Assembly (NCBI GenBank): GCA_900545885.1
Contig: URAF01000013.1
Coordinates: forward strand, 1-64,000
Reading direction: 5' to 3'
Source: an uncultured Eubacteriales bacterium
GTDB taxonomy: Bacteria > Bacillota > Clostridia > Christensenellales > CAG-917
DNA: 64,000 nucleotides
The translations under genes were made by a program, and so were the position numbers. Below the pieces are notes generated by a model that was not told the origin of the DNA, did no database searches, and worked only from the letters and a program-made list of their open reading frames with translations. This document shows positions 18,300-26,894 of this stretch, in pieces (position 1 is the stretch's first letter; every line of letters starts with the position of its first letter).

Positions 18300-18405
18300 A
18301 TTGTTCCTTTGATGCGGGAGTTCAACCGACCGAAACCAGCCGATTGCGGCTTATATATTCGGCGGTTACTTATAGGTATTCGGCGAATTCAGCCGATTGC
18401 CTTTG

Positions 18406-18987
18406 TCAGCCTATGAGTTTGAGTGCGGCGGCAATGAGGTTTTCCACTCCGCTTGCCGTCTTTGCCGCGGTCTGCACCGCTTTGACCGCTTCGGTGTTGG
18501 AAACGCCGAGTGACACAAGCGCGAATATCGCGTCCGAAAGGTCGGCGTCCATAGACCCGCCGATTTCCGTCGTCGCGTCCGACATATCGACCGCAACCTG
18601 TTCGCGCAGATTGAGCACGATAAGCTCTGCCGTCTTTTTGCCGAGTCCTTTGATTTTGGACAGCGTTTTGATGTCACCCGTCGCAATGGCAACGGTAAGC
18701 GTCCCTAGGTCGTAACCGCTCAGAATCTGCATTGCGAGTTTTGGACCTATACCGCTTATCTCGATAAGGCGCATAAACAGCGTTTTTTCTTCAAGACGCG
18801 AAAAACCGTAAAGCGCGAAAGTGTCCTCTCTCACGTACAAGTAGGTGTAGAGTTTCATTTCGCTGCCTATTCGCGCGTCGGCAAGAGTGTTTCCGCTAAC
18901 GCCGAGTTCGTAACCTATTCCGTTGTTCTCGACGACTACGGAATTGAGCCCCGCCTCGACGAGAACGCCTTTGATGTAACTGTACAT
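18406..18987 (-). CDS. ruvA: Holliday junction DNA-binding protein RuvA
   Basis: A 193-residue RuvA with the OB-fold N-terminus, two helix-hairpin-helix motifs (ISGIGPKLA and IKGLGKKTAE) and the C-terminal domain III that contacts RuvB. It holds the four-way junction in square-planar form. The spacer to ruvB contains degenerate CAGCCGATTG repeats. Confidence 0.97.
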   Translation of the reverse strand: MYSYIKGVLVEAGLNSVVVENNGIGYELGVSGNTLADARIGSEMKLYTYLYVREDTFALYGFSRLEEKTLFMRLIEISGIGPKLAMQILSGYDLGTLTVAIATGDIKTLSKIKGLGKKTAELIVLNLREQVAVDMSDATTEIGGSMDADLSDAIFALVSLGVSNTEAVKAVQTAAKTASGVENLIAAALKLIG

Positions 18988-19061
18988 ATTATCTCCACGA
19001 GTGCCGTTTTCGGCACTGCTCCGACTTTTATTTAGCCTTTATCCACGGTTTGAGAATTTGA

Positions 19062-19559
19062 TTAACGTATTCTGAACTCCGTGCTCAGTCTGCTTGTCTG
19101 ACCGTGACACAACGCAACCGCAAGCGCGTCCGCGGCGTCGTCGGGTCGCGGAACTTTTTTCAGTCGCAGGAGCGCCTGCACCATAAGCTGCATTTGAATT
19201 TTGTCCGCACCGCCGTACCCAGTGATTGCCTGTTTAATCTGGTTGGGCGTATATTCGAACACTTCGTCGCCCACGAGTTTGTTTGCGGTGAGCAAAATAA
19301 CTCCGCGCGCTTCTGCAACCATAATTCCGTTGGTTATATTCTTTGAAAAGAACAGTTCCTCGACTGCGATATTGTCGGGGCGGAACTTTTCTATGAGTTC
19401 CCTTACGCCGTTTTCGAGCTTGGCAAGGCGTTGCGGCAAAGTGTAATCCTTGGGCGTGGTGACAACGCCGTAATCGACGACGGCGAAGTTCCCTCTTTCG
19501 GCGGTTATAACGCCGTAACCCATAGTCGCAAGACCGGGGTCGATACCGAGAATTACCAT
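19062..19559 (-). CDS. ruvC: Holliday junction resolvase RuvC
   Basis: A 165-residue endonuclease. Acidic catalytic residues are seen in GIDPGLATMGYG, VEELFF and DDAADALAVALCH. ATG 19559 (MVILGIDPG) is preferred to the longer frame because AGGAG precedes it. It resolves junctions made during recombination and heads the ruvCAB group. Confidence 0.97.
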   Translation of the reverse strand: MVILGIDPGLATMGYGVITAERGNFAVVDYGVVTTPKDYTLPQRLAKLENGVRELIEKFRPDNIAVEELFFSKNITNGIMVAEARGVILLTANKLVGDEVFEYTPNQIKQAITGYGGADKIQMQLMVQALLRLKKVPRPDDAADALAVALCHGQTSRLSTEFRIR

Positions 19560-19777
19560 ACTTGCTCCTGTTCTTTTGTCCGTCTGTGCCGCATAACCAA
19601 TCGCATAGCAACGGCACACGCAGTCGCGCATTTGCCATTACTTATCTGCCGCCGCCCATAATATGCAGGCGCTATACGCGTCACACATATTATGTCGTCA
19701 CACATACGCCGTCACGCGTTTGCAGCCAATCATTTGCAGTCACGCAGGCAATCAGTCCAACGAACAATCTGCTGAAA
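19560..19777. other. Gene-free spacer with degenerate GTCAC-type repeats
   Basis: The 218 bp between ruvC and the ABC-type gene code for nothing recognisable. They contain four GTCAC motifs within 19693-19750, most following short ACACAT or CGCGT contexts. The repeat structure is similar in character to the queA-tgt spacer but much less regular. Confidence 0.45.
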
Positions 19778-20845
19778 TTATTTTACAATGCTGTTTTCGT
19801 TTGCGCTGTCGAAAAGTACGAATTCGCCTTCTTCGGGATACGCGTCGACTTCCGAAAGACGTTCGGAACTTCTTGCGTAAAGTCCGCTTTGCGTCGTAAG
19901 TTCAAACCCGTACTTGTCCGCCGAAACGAAGGTGACCTTTTCCGTGAACGCGTCGCAGTGAGAACAATTTTCCGCGCTTCCAACGTTCTTCGGAAACCAC
20001 CCGCACAGCACTTCTTTGTCCTTGTATCCGTCTGCAATCCTTCCGCGCAGACCTTCTGCATCGATTGTGCGGTTTTCACCGAATAAAAGCGTTAATCTTC
20101 CGTTTCGCTCGGTTAAAACGCATTTTGCGACGTTATAATGTCCGTCGACGGCTTGCGCTGCCCATACGTTTTCGGGATTTTTGCGAATTTCGTCGTAGGC
20201 CGCAACCTGTTTGACTTCGCCGTCCTGCAAAACGATTATCCTGTCGCTTATGCTTGCCGCTTCTTCTCTCGACGAAGTGGAATAAAGCACGATTGCGCCC
20301 TCTTTGGCTTTCTCTTTGAGAAGGGGTGCAAGTTCCGCCCACAGCGCTTCCGCGTCTGCTCTTTCCAGACCGAAAGTCACGTCGTCTATGACAAGCAGTT
20401 TAGCGTCGCGCACAAACAGTCTTGCAAGAGCCATTCTGCATTTCTCGACGTCGTTAAGCGACCGTGCGCGCAATCGCAGACACACTCCGCCTATACCCAT
20501 TTTCTCCGCCGCCGAAAGCACGCGGGAAGCTATGTCGACTTTGTCGTATTTGCGCAGTTTGAGCGGAAAAGCAAGGTTGTCAAAGACCGTCTTCCATTTG
20601 AAAACGGCTCCGTCGTCGAAAACCATTATGACTTTGTCCGTTCTGACAAACACCGTTTCGCCGTCGAGCAGGACTTTGCCTTCGCATTCTTCCACACCCG
20701 CAGCAGTTTTCAGAAAAGACGTTTTGCCGCTGCCCTCTCCGCCGTACACGGCTACGATTTCGCCGTCCGCGATTTTGAGGTCGAGCGCGCCGAAAAGCCG
20801 CGCGCCGTAAAGATACTGTTTTGTAACGCCTACGAATTCGAGCAT
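19778..20845 (-). CDS. Degenerate orphan ABC-transporter ATPase (MsmK/UgpC-like)
   Basis: A 355-residue protein with the fold order of carbohydrate ABC ATPases: nucleotide-binding domain (1-235) and a C-terminal OB-like regulatory part. Walker A is intact (GGEGSGKT, 35-42). By alignment from memory with MsmK-type proteins, the Q-loop glutamine is Asp77, the LSGGQ signature reads SLNDV (129-133), the catalytic glutamate after Walker B is Asp155 and the switch histidine is Ser191. Substrates and permeases are absent on both sides (ruvC and a nucleotidase). It may bind ATP but is unlikely to be a normal transport motor. A regulatory or decaying role is inferred. It ends six bases after the yfbR-like gene starts the same strand's unit. 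Confidence 0.8.
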   Translation of the reverse strand: MLEFVGVTKQYLYGARLFGALDLKIADGEIVAVYGGEGSGKTSFLKTAAGVEECEGKVLLDGETVFVRTDKVIMVFDDGAVFKWKTVFDNLAFPLKLRKYDKVDIASRVLSAAEKMGIGGVCLRLRARSLNDVEKCRMALARLFVRDAKLLVIDDVTFGLERADAEALWAELAPLLKEKAKEGAIVLYSTSSREEAASISDRIIVLQDGEVKQVAAYDEIRKNPENVWAAQAVDGHYNVAKCVLTERNGRLTLLFGENRTIDAEGLRGRIADGYKDKEVLCGWFPKNVGSAENCSHCDAFTEKVTFVSADKYGFELTTQSGLYARSSERLSEVDAYPEEGEFVLFDSANENSIVK

Positions 20846-20851
20846 ACTACC

Positions 20852-21430
20852 TCACAGAATATCCAGCTGCTGACCGTAGCCTTCGCCGAAATTGTCAAGA
20901 AAATATTTCAGTTCGGGGTGTTCGTCCATAAGTCCGTCCAGCATTTTCTGCAAACGGTTGAAAGCGGTGTCGAATTCCTTGTTGCCCGAAAGCCGTTCGT
21001 CAATGCACTTTATGTACGCCGAAAGTTTGTCCGCAACTTTCATAATCTTGTACTCCATGGTACTTTCGTCGGGTTGCAGATACTCGGAATATTTCGCCGC
21101 CATTTCGGGGGGCAACGAACTCAAAAGTTTCTTGTTGATGACGTTCTCGATTTCGCTGTACGCGCTTTTGATTTTGGGACTGTAATACTTTATGGGCGTG
21201 GGAAGGTCGCCGCTCACAACTTCCGCCGTGTCGTGGTACAGCGCAAGCGCCGCGATTTTGTCGGTGTCGACATTGCCGCCGAAATACTCGTTGCGTATAA
21301 TGCCGAGTGCCTGACCTATAATCGCAACGTGCGCGGCGTGTTGCATAAGGTCCTCTTTGGTGGTGGAACGCATAAGACTCCACCGCTCTATGAGTTTCAT
21401 TCTGTTGAGCAAAGCGTAAAACGTGTACAT
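20852..21430 (-). CDS. HD-domain 5'-deoxynucleotidase (YfbR-like)
   Basis: A 192-residue HD protein. The metal-binding residues appear as HAAHVA, ALYHDTAEVVSGDLPTPIKY and a late VADKLSAYIK aspartate. This pattern and length match YfbR, which dephosphorylates deoxyribonucleoside 5'-monophosphates. It lies six bases upstream of the degenerate ABC gene and is probably cotranscribed with it. Confidence 0.88.
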   Translation of the reverse strand: MYTFYALLNRMKLIERWSLMRSTTKEDLMQHAAHVAIIGQALGIIRNEYFGGNVDTDKIAALALYHDTAEVVSGDLPTPIKYYSPKIKSAYSEIENVINKKLLSSLPPEMAAKYSEYLQPDESTMEYKIMKVADKLSAYIKCIDERLSGNKEFDTAFNRLQKMLDGLMDEHPELKYFLDNFGEGYGQQLDIL

Positions 21431-21632
21431 AAAGCCGTCCTTTTATACGGATTGCCTTTGCAATCGGTTGTGCCGCCGTCATACGGACGGCGGCGCATTA
21501 TCGAAATTTCATGCTGCCATTTCAACGTCGCAGGCACTACCTTGTGCTTTCTAACGGTCGGCGTCGAATGGGAGTTGCGTTATCCTGCCGTCCTTTTGCG
21601 GACGGTCGGATAATTGTCTGGTGTCCGACAAT

Positions 21633-23024
21633 TCAGATGATGTATTTTGCGTCCTTCTTGGGAGCGGCTTCGAGTTCGGCTTTCTTGGCTTCGTAGCCTT
21701 TGCGTTCAAAGAGCGCGTAGGTCGCGTTCTTGCCTTCTTCGACGCCGGGCTGGTTGAAAGTGTCGATGTTGAGCAGCGCTCCGCAGTACGCAGTCTGCAA
21801 CTGGAAGAACATGAGCAACTGTCCCACCGTTTCCGCGTTGACTTCGGGAAGCAGAATGGTGTTGTTCATATGTTTGGAACGAGTGAGCGCGTATTCCGTC
21901 GCAACTCTTTCGGTGTTGATGAGTTCGCCCATCGTGTGTCCGCAAAGGAAGTTGACGTCGGGGAATTCTTCCGCACCGTCTGCGATTTTGACGTCGCCGC
22001 GGAACTTCTCCACTCCGATGATGGTGATGACTTTGTCAAACGGACCTTCGGTGTAAAGCTGAACCTGCGAATGCTGGTCGGTTACGCCGAGCGCCTTGAC
22101 GGGGGTCTGACCTTCGTTGACGGTTTTGCCGTCGAGGTCAACCGCCTTGCCGAGGCTTTCGCCCCAGAGCTGGCAGTACCAGTCGGCCATAAATTTGAGA
22201 GAATCCGCATAAGGCATCATAACGGAAATGTTCTTGCCCTTGCGCATTGCGATGAACTGCAAAGCTGCCGCCATAAGTGCGGAGTTTGCAAACATATTGC
22301 CGTCGGAACAGGCTTTGTCCATATCGGCGGCACCTTTGAGCAGACCTTTGATGTCTATGCCGAGTACAGCCGCAGGAAGCAGACCGACGGGGCAAAGTTC
22401 GGAGAAACGTCCGCCGACGCCGTCGGGAATGTAGAACGTCTTGAACCCTTCTTTCTTTGCAAGTTTGATGAGATTGCCTTTCGCCGCGGAAGTGGTTGCG
22501 ATGATGTGTTTGCTCCAATCGTCCCCGACTGCCTTTTTGAGTATGTCGGTTATGATGAGATACTGGCTCATCGTTTCGGAGGTCGCGCCGCTCTTGGTGA
22601 CGACGTTGAACATCGTACGTTTGACGTCGATTACGTCAAGGAGCGCAAGCATTCGTTCGGGGTCGACGTTGTCTTCGACGAAGAATTTGACTCCTCTCTT
22701 CTCCTTGGGCAAGTCGTTGTAACGGAAATGGCACAGCGCGGTGAACACTGCAATGGGACCGAGCGCGCTTCCGCCGATACCGAGAACGACGAAGTTGTCG
22801 AAATCCGCTCTTACTTTCGCGGCGGTAGCGATGATGTCGTCTACTATTTCGTCCTGATTGTAAGGCAGGTCAGCCCACGCGGTCATACCCGTTCCGCGCA
22901 TTTTTCCGAACTTGTCGAACGCCTCGCGCGCTTTGGGTGCTACGGCGGCGAGTTCGGCGTCGGTGATACCCTGGTCGCCGATGAACTTGTCGGTCATATT
23001 GTTGAAATCGAATTTAATGAGCAT
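21633..23024 (-). CDS. pgi: Glucose-6-phosphate isomerase
   Basis: A 463-residue Pgi with the sugar-phosphate-binding GIGGSALGP loop, the TKSGATSET phosphate loop, the catalytic-region GGRFSELCPVG and DQHSQVQLYTEGP. It interconverts glucose- and fructose-6-phosphate in glycolysis. Its start overlaps the end of the TIM-barrel gene by 11 bp, so translation is coupled. No T-tailed terminator follows; the 200-bp spacer to the yfbR-like gene holds only two GC-rich palindromes (21473-21494 and around 21595-21612). Confidence 0.97.
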   Translation of the reverse strand: MLIKFDFNNMTDKFIGDQGITDAELAAVAPKAREAFDKFGKMRGTGMTAWADLPYNQDEIVDDIIATAAKVRADFDNFVVLGIGGSALGPIAVFTALCHFRYNDLPKEKRGVKFFVEDNVDPERMLALLDVIDVKRTMFNVVTKSGATSETMSQYLIITDILKKAVGDDWSKHIIATTSAAKGNLIKLAKKEGFKTFYIPDGVGGRFSELCPVGLLPAAVLGIDIKGLLKGAADMDKACSDGNMFANSALMAAALQFIAMRKGKNISVMMPYADSLKFMADWYCQLWGESLGKAVDLDGKTVNEGQTPVKALGVTDQHSQVQLYTEGPFDKVITIIGVEKFRGDVKIADGAEEFPDVNFLCGHTMGELINTERVATEYALTRSKHMNNTILLPEVNAETVGQLLMFFQLQTAYCGALLNIDTFNQPGVEEGKNATYALFERKGYEAKKAELEAAPKKDAKYII

Positions 23025-23808
23025 AAGAGCCTCCGATAATGTTTTTCACATATTTGACGCCGTCGGCGACTTCTTCGAACGAAGAATAATCGCCCGCGTA
23101 TTGTTCGATGATAAGGGGTCCTTCGTACCCTGCGGCGGTGAGTTCGTTCACGAGTTCTCCGAAAGGAAAAACGCCTTTGCCGACCATAGCTATTTTGCCG
23201 TCCTCGGTACAGTCGGAAATGTGAACGTTGTGCAGTCTGTCGCCCATAACGGCAATGTATTCGCGCCAGTCGCGTTCGCTTTGACGCGCTTGTTTGATGT
23301 CAAGTACCGCCCCTACATTCGGGCAATACTCTTTGGCTTCCGCGAAAAATTCGGGAGAATTGAAAGCCGCCCAGTGTACGTTCTCGAAACAAAGCGTAAC
23401 GCCGTAGTCAAGCGCGATGTCGCCGAGTTCCTTCATACGTCTGCCCACTTTTTCTGGCGACACGAAAGAGGTCTTTTTAAGACGTGTAGTTCCGTGGAAA
23501 GTGTAGTACTTTGCGCCGAGTTTGCGCGCCGTGTCCAGAACCTTGCGGTAAAAAACTTCGGCGTCGTTGCGTGTGCGCGGTGCGGCGTTGAAAAGCTGGG
23601 GTTCGAACTGCGTATTGAGCGAGTGAACGGAATATATTTCAAGCCCGTCGCGGCGAGCCTGTAAAAGGTCGCCGAAAGCGGGCTCGTATTCGGTGTAAGT
23701 GGTGAGGAACACTTCGGCGCATTCCCCGCCACATTGTTGAATGACCGAGAACGAGTCCTCGGTCAATACTTTCGAAAAGAATGTTGCTGTCGATATTCCG
23801 ACTTTCAT
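23014..23808 (-). CDS. Sugar phosphate isomerase/epimerase family TIM-barrel protein
   Basis: A 264-residue protein of the xylose-isomerase-like/AP-endonuclease-2 barrel superfamily. Metal-ligand segments FENVH, AVLDIKQA, VHISD and the terminal PLIIEQY are in the expected order. The substrate cannot be named. The first base pair of its start overlaps the hpf stop (TGATG) and its end overlaps pgi, making hpf-isomerase-pgi one coupled operon. A role in sugar metabolism is suggested by pgi. Confidence 0.85.
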   Translation of the reverse strand: MKVGISTATFFSKVLTEDSFSVIQQCGGECAEVFLTTYTEYEPAFGDLLQARRDGLEIYSVHSLNTQFEPQLFNAAPRTRNDAEVFYRKVLDTARKLGAKYYTFHGTTRLKKTSFVSPEKVGRRMKELGDIALDYGVTLCFENVHWAAFNSPEFFAEAKEYCPNVGAVLDIKQARQSERDWREYIAVMGDRLHNVHISDCTEDGKIAMVGKGVFPFGELVNELTAAGYEGPLIIEQYAGDYSSFEEVADGVKYVKNIIGGSYAH

Positions 23809-24140
23809 CAGACTTCTTCTTCCTCGTAGACGTTTTCTGCGCCTCTCTTGGTTTTGCCCCAGATGTCCTTCTGTTTGCGGATTTGTCCGAGCAGTCTCGG
23901 AATGACCTCGTCGATGTTGTCGAAGGGCGAGGGGGACGACGCTTCCGCACGGTAGGACTGACTGCGATAGACGACGGTCATATCCGTGGTGTAGGTGCCG
24001 CCTTCCAGCGTAACGACGAATTTCGCGACAGCGTCATCGTCGTCATTGAAATACTTGTCGAGTTTGGCGCACTTTTTTTCGGTGATTGCTTTGAGCGAAT
24101 CGCTGACGTTGTAGTCTTTTCCGAAGATTTCGATTTTCAT
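23808..24140 (-). CDS. hpf: Ribosome hibernation promoting factor, short form
   Basis: A 110-residue protein covering the HPF/RaiA N-terminal domain (MKIEIFGKDYNVSDSLKAI, KLDKYF, VTLEGGTYTTDMTV). It binds the 30S decoding centre and inactivates ribosomes. Most Firmicutes carry a long HPF with a C-terminal dimerisation domain. Here the protein ends in an acidic VYEEEEV tail with no such domain. ATG 24140 is supported by GGAGG seven bases upstream and by the promoter; the longer frame to 24299 crosses the promoter. Confidence 0.9.
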   Translation of the reverse strand: MKIEIFGKDYNVSDSLKAITEKKCAKLDKYFNDDDDAVAKFVVTLEGGTYTTDMTVVYRSQSYRAEASSPSPFDNIDEVIPRLLGQIRKQKDIWGKTKRGAENVYEEEEV

Positions 24141-24168
24141 AGCTGTGCCTCCGAATTTTGGTAATAAC

Positions 24169-24197
24169 ATTATATCAAATTTCTTCGGCGTATTCAA
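24169..24197 (-). promoter_or_regulatory. Sigma-A promoter of the hpf-isomerase-pgi operon
   Basis: On the minus strand, TTGAAT (24192-24197), a 17-bp spacer and TATAAT (24169-24174), with the transcription start expected about 22 bp before the ATG. Confidence 0.75.
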
Positions 24198-24263
24198 TAG
24201 CGATATGAAAAATACTTGACCGAGTAATATATTACCACACGCGCGCGGACAAGGCAAACGAAT

Positions 24264-24286
24264 GGGGCGGCAAAATCCGCCGCCCC
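24264..24286 (-). terminator. GC-rich hairpin after clpC, weak terminator
   Basis: An 8-bp stem of only G/C pairs (24264-24271 with 24279-24286) lies ~43 bp past the clpC stop. The minus-strand continuation ATTCGTTTG is not a true T-tract, so termination efficiency is doubtful. Confidence 0.4.
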
Positions 24287-24328
24287 GAAAAATAATCATA
24301 TTGTGCCGAAAAACCTATATACGGCTGT

Positions 24329-26893
24329 TTACTTTTTGAAGGTGAGCGCGCCGCCGTCGACGTCTATCGTTACTTTGTCGCCGCCGCCGATTTCACCGGA
24401 CAACAGCATTTCGCTGAGTTTGTCTTCGACAAGTCGCTGTATCGTACGGCGAAGCGGTCTTGCTCCGTACTCTTCGTTGTAGCCTTGTCCCACGATGAAG
24501 TCTTTTGCCGCGTCCGTGATGGTAATTGTGATGTCGCGCTCGTAGAGCCGTTTCGACAACGCCGAGAACATAATCGCCGAGATTTTCTCGATGTCCTCTT
24601 TTGTAAGTCGGTGGAAGAAGATGATTTCGTCGATACGGTTGATAAGTTCGGGTTTCATCGCCTCTTTCAACGCCTGCATCTGACGTTCGCGCATATTCTC
24701 GTACTCTGCCGCCGCTTTGTCCGAACCCGTGCCGAAACCGAGTGGTGCTTTTGTTTTCGCGATTTCCGCCGCGCCGATGTTTGATGTCATAATGACGATT
24801 GTATTCTTGAAACTTACCACTCTGCCGTGGCTGTCCGTAAGTCTGCCGTCTTCGAGTATCTGCAACAGAATGTTGAACACTTCGGGGTGTGCCTTTTCGA
24901 TTTCGTCGAACAGAACGACGGAATAGGGTTTTCTGCGCACCTTTTCGGTGAGCTGACCGCCCTCGTCGTAACCCACGTAACCAGGCGCGGAGCCGATGAG
25001 TTTGGAGACGTTGTGTTTCTCCATATACTCCGACATATCCACGCGGATAAGCAGATTTTCGTCGCCGAACATGGCTTCGGCAAGCGCTTTTGCGAGTTCG
25101 GTTTTGCCGACGCCAGTAGGTCCGAGGAATATAAACGAACCGATGGGACGTTTGGGGTCTTTGAGTCCCGCTCTCGCACGTTTGATTGCCTTTGCGACGG
25201 CGACCACCGCTTCGTCCTGTCCGATGACTCTCTTGTGCAGAATTTCTTCGAGATGTTGCAGTTTTTCGCTTTCGCCTTCCGTAATCTTGCGTACGGGAAT
25301 TCCCGTCCAGTCAGCGACTATGTCCGCGATTTCCTCTTCGCCGATACTGAGTTTGACGTCTTTGCTCTTATTCTTCCATTCCGCTTCGAGTTTCTCTTTC
25401 TGCTCGACCAGATTGTCGCGTTCCTGTTTGAGTTTGTCGGCTCGCTCGTACTGCTCGTGGCGTGCGGCTTCGGATTTTTCGAGTTCGACTTCCTTTATGC
25501 GTTCCTCGACCTTTCTGATTTCGGGAGGCGTGGTGAAATTGAGTATCTTCTTTCTGCTCGCCGCCTCGTCGATAAGGTCGATTGCCTTGTCGGGAAGGAA
25601 CCTGTCGGTGATGTATCTGTCGGAAAGTATCGCGGCGGACGAAATCGCCTCGTCCGTGATTTCAACCTTATGGTGCTGTTCGTACTTTTCTTTGAGTCCT
25701 TGCAGAATTTCGATTGTATCGGACACCGACGGCTGTTCCACCATAATGGGCTGGAACCTGCGTTCGAGTGCGGCGTCTTTCTCGAAATACTTTCTGTACT
25801 CTTCGATTGTTGTTGCGCCGATTGTCTGCAATTCGCCGCGGGCAAGCATAGGCTTCAACACGTTTGCGACGTCAAGACCGCCTTCGCCCGTCGAACCCGT
25901 ACCGAGAATGGTGTGGATTTCGTCGATGAAAAGAATTATGTTGCCTGCGCGTTTGATTCCGTCGATTGCCTTTTTGAGTCTTTCTTCGAAGTCACCACGG
26001 TAACGGGTACCCGCAACCATGGACGTGATGTCAAGCGAGAACACGATTTTGTCGCGGAGCAGGTCGGGAACCTGTCCCTGAACTATCGCCTGCGCAAGTC
26101 CGTCGACTATCGCCGACTTACCTACGCCCGGTTCGCCTATCAGCACGGGGTTGTTTTTGGTGCGGCGGCACAGTATCTGAATTATTCTTTCGATTTCTTT
26201 GCCGCGTCCGATTACGGGGTCGAGTTTGCCCGCCCTTGCCTTCGCGGTAAGGTCGATGCCGAACTGCGCGAGTTCTTCGGAAAGTCCGCCCCTTCCCGCA
26301 TTCTGCGAAGAAGGCGCCTGCTCTCTCGCGTCCGCGCCGCCGTTGTCAAAGGGATAGTAATCCGTGTTGCGCACGGGTTCTTCCCTTCTCGCGGTCTGTC
26401 TCGGAGACGGAGAGAAAAATTCGCCGAATATGCCGTCTATAAGGTCATTGAGGTCATAGACTTTTCTTTCGGCAGTCTGACCGCCGCCCGTCATTGCGTC
26501 GGCAAGTTTGTTTTGCAGAACGTCGAGGTCTACGCCCCATCTGCGCATAAGCACACCCGCCGCAACGGACGTTCTGTCCTCTGCAAGCGCGTAAAGCAGA
26601 TGTTCGGTGTTAATCTGCGACGACGAAACTTTCGCCGCAAGGGCTTTCGACAAGTCGATTGCGCGCTGAGCGCGCGTCGAAACGGAGACGCTGTTTACCG
26701 CCTCTCCTATGTTGAAAAGTGCAAGCGTGGCTCTCTCGTCCACGCCGTATTGTGCAAGAATACGTGCCGCAAGACAACCTGTCTGTGCGACCAGTCCGTA
26801 AAGCAGGTGCTCGGTGCAAACGAGCCCGCCTGTCCGCGCCGCAAGCCCCACGGCTTTGTCGAGTGCGGCTTTGTAGTTTTCGGAAAATACCAT
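24329..26893 (-). CDS. clpC: ATP-dependent Clp protease ATPase subunit ClpC
   Basis: An 854-residue AAA+ unfoldase. It has the double Clp N-domain (1-145), AAA-1 with GEPGVGKS, a middle domain with a UVR-like helix (HEQYERADKLKQERDNL), AAA-2 with GPTGVGKT and a C-terminal D2-small domain. The middle domain is the site where adaptors act in ClpC. It feeds arginine-phosphorylated proteins to ClpP. It starts one base after mcsB in a mcsA-mcsB-clpC unit, consistent with the McsB tagging pathway. Confidence 0.97.
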   Translation of the reverse strand: MVFSENYKAALDKAVGLAARTGGLVCTEHLLYGLVAQTGCLAARILAQYGVDERATLALFNIGEAVNSVSVSTRAQRAIDLSKALAAKVSSSQINTEHLLYALAEDRTSVAAGVLMRRWGVDLDVLQNKLADAMTGGGQTAERKVYDLNDLIDGIFGEFFSPSPRQTARREEPVRNTDYYPFDNGGADAREQAPSSQNAGRGGLSEELAQFGIDLTAKARAGKLDPVIGRGKEIERIIQILCRRTKNNPVLIGEPGVGKSAIVDGLAQAIVQGQVPDLLRDKIVFSLDITSMVAGTRYRGDFEERLKKAIDGIKRAGNIILFIDEIHTILGTGSTGEGGLDVANVLKPMLARGELQTIGATTIEEYRKYFEKDAALERRFQPIMVEQPSVSDTIEILQGLKEKYEQHHKVEITDEAISSAAILSDRYITDRFLPDKAIDLIDEAASRKKILNFTTPPEIRKVEERIKEVELEKSEAARHEQYERADKLKQERDNLVEQKEKLEAEWKNKSKDVKLSIGEEEIADIVADWTGIPVRKITEGESEKLQHLEEILHKRVIGQDEAVVAVAKAIKRARAGLKDPKRPIGSFIFLGPTGVGKTELAKALAEAMFGDENLLIRVDMSEYMEKHNVSKLIGSAPGYVGYDEGGQLTEKVRRKPYSVVLFDEIEKAHPEVFNILLQILEDGRLTDSHGRVVSFKNTIVIMTSNIGAAEIAKTKAPLGFGTGSDKAAAEYENMRERQMQALKEAMKPELINRIDEIIFFHRLTKEDIEKISAIMFSALSKRLYERDITITITDAAKDFIVGQGYNEEYGARPLRRTIQRLVEDKLSEMLLSGEIGGGDKVTIDVDGGALTFKK

Positions 26894-26894
26894 A

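Noticed and set aside
21471..21614. Terminators in the pgi-yfbR spacer
   Set aside because: The two GC-rich palindromes have no T-tract on either strand.
24141..24328. CtsR operator upstream of hpf or downstream of clpC
   Set aside because: Only one GGTCAAG half-site is present, without the tandem heptad repeat.
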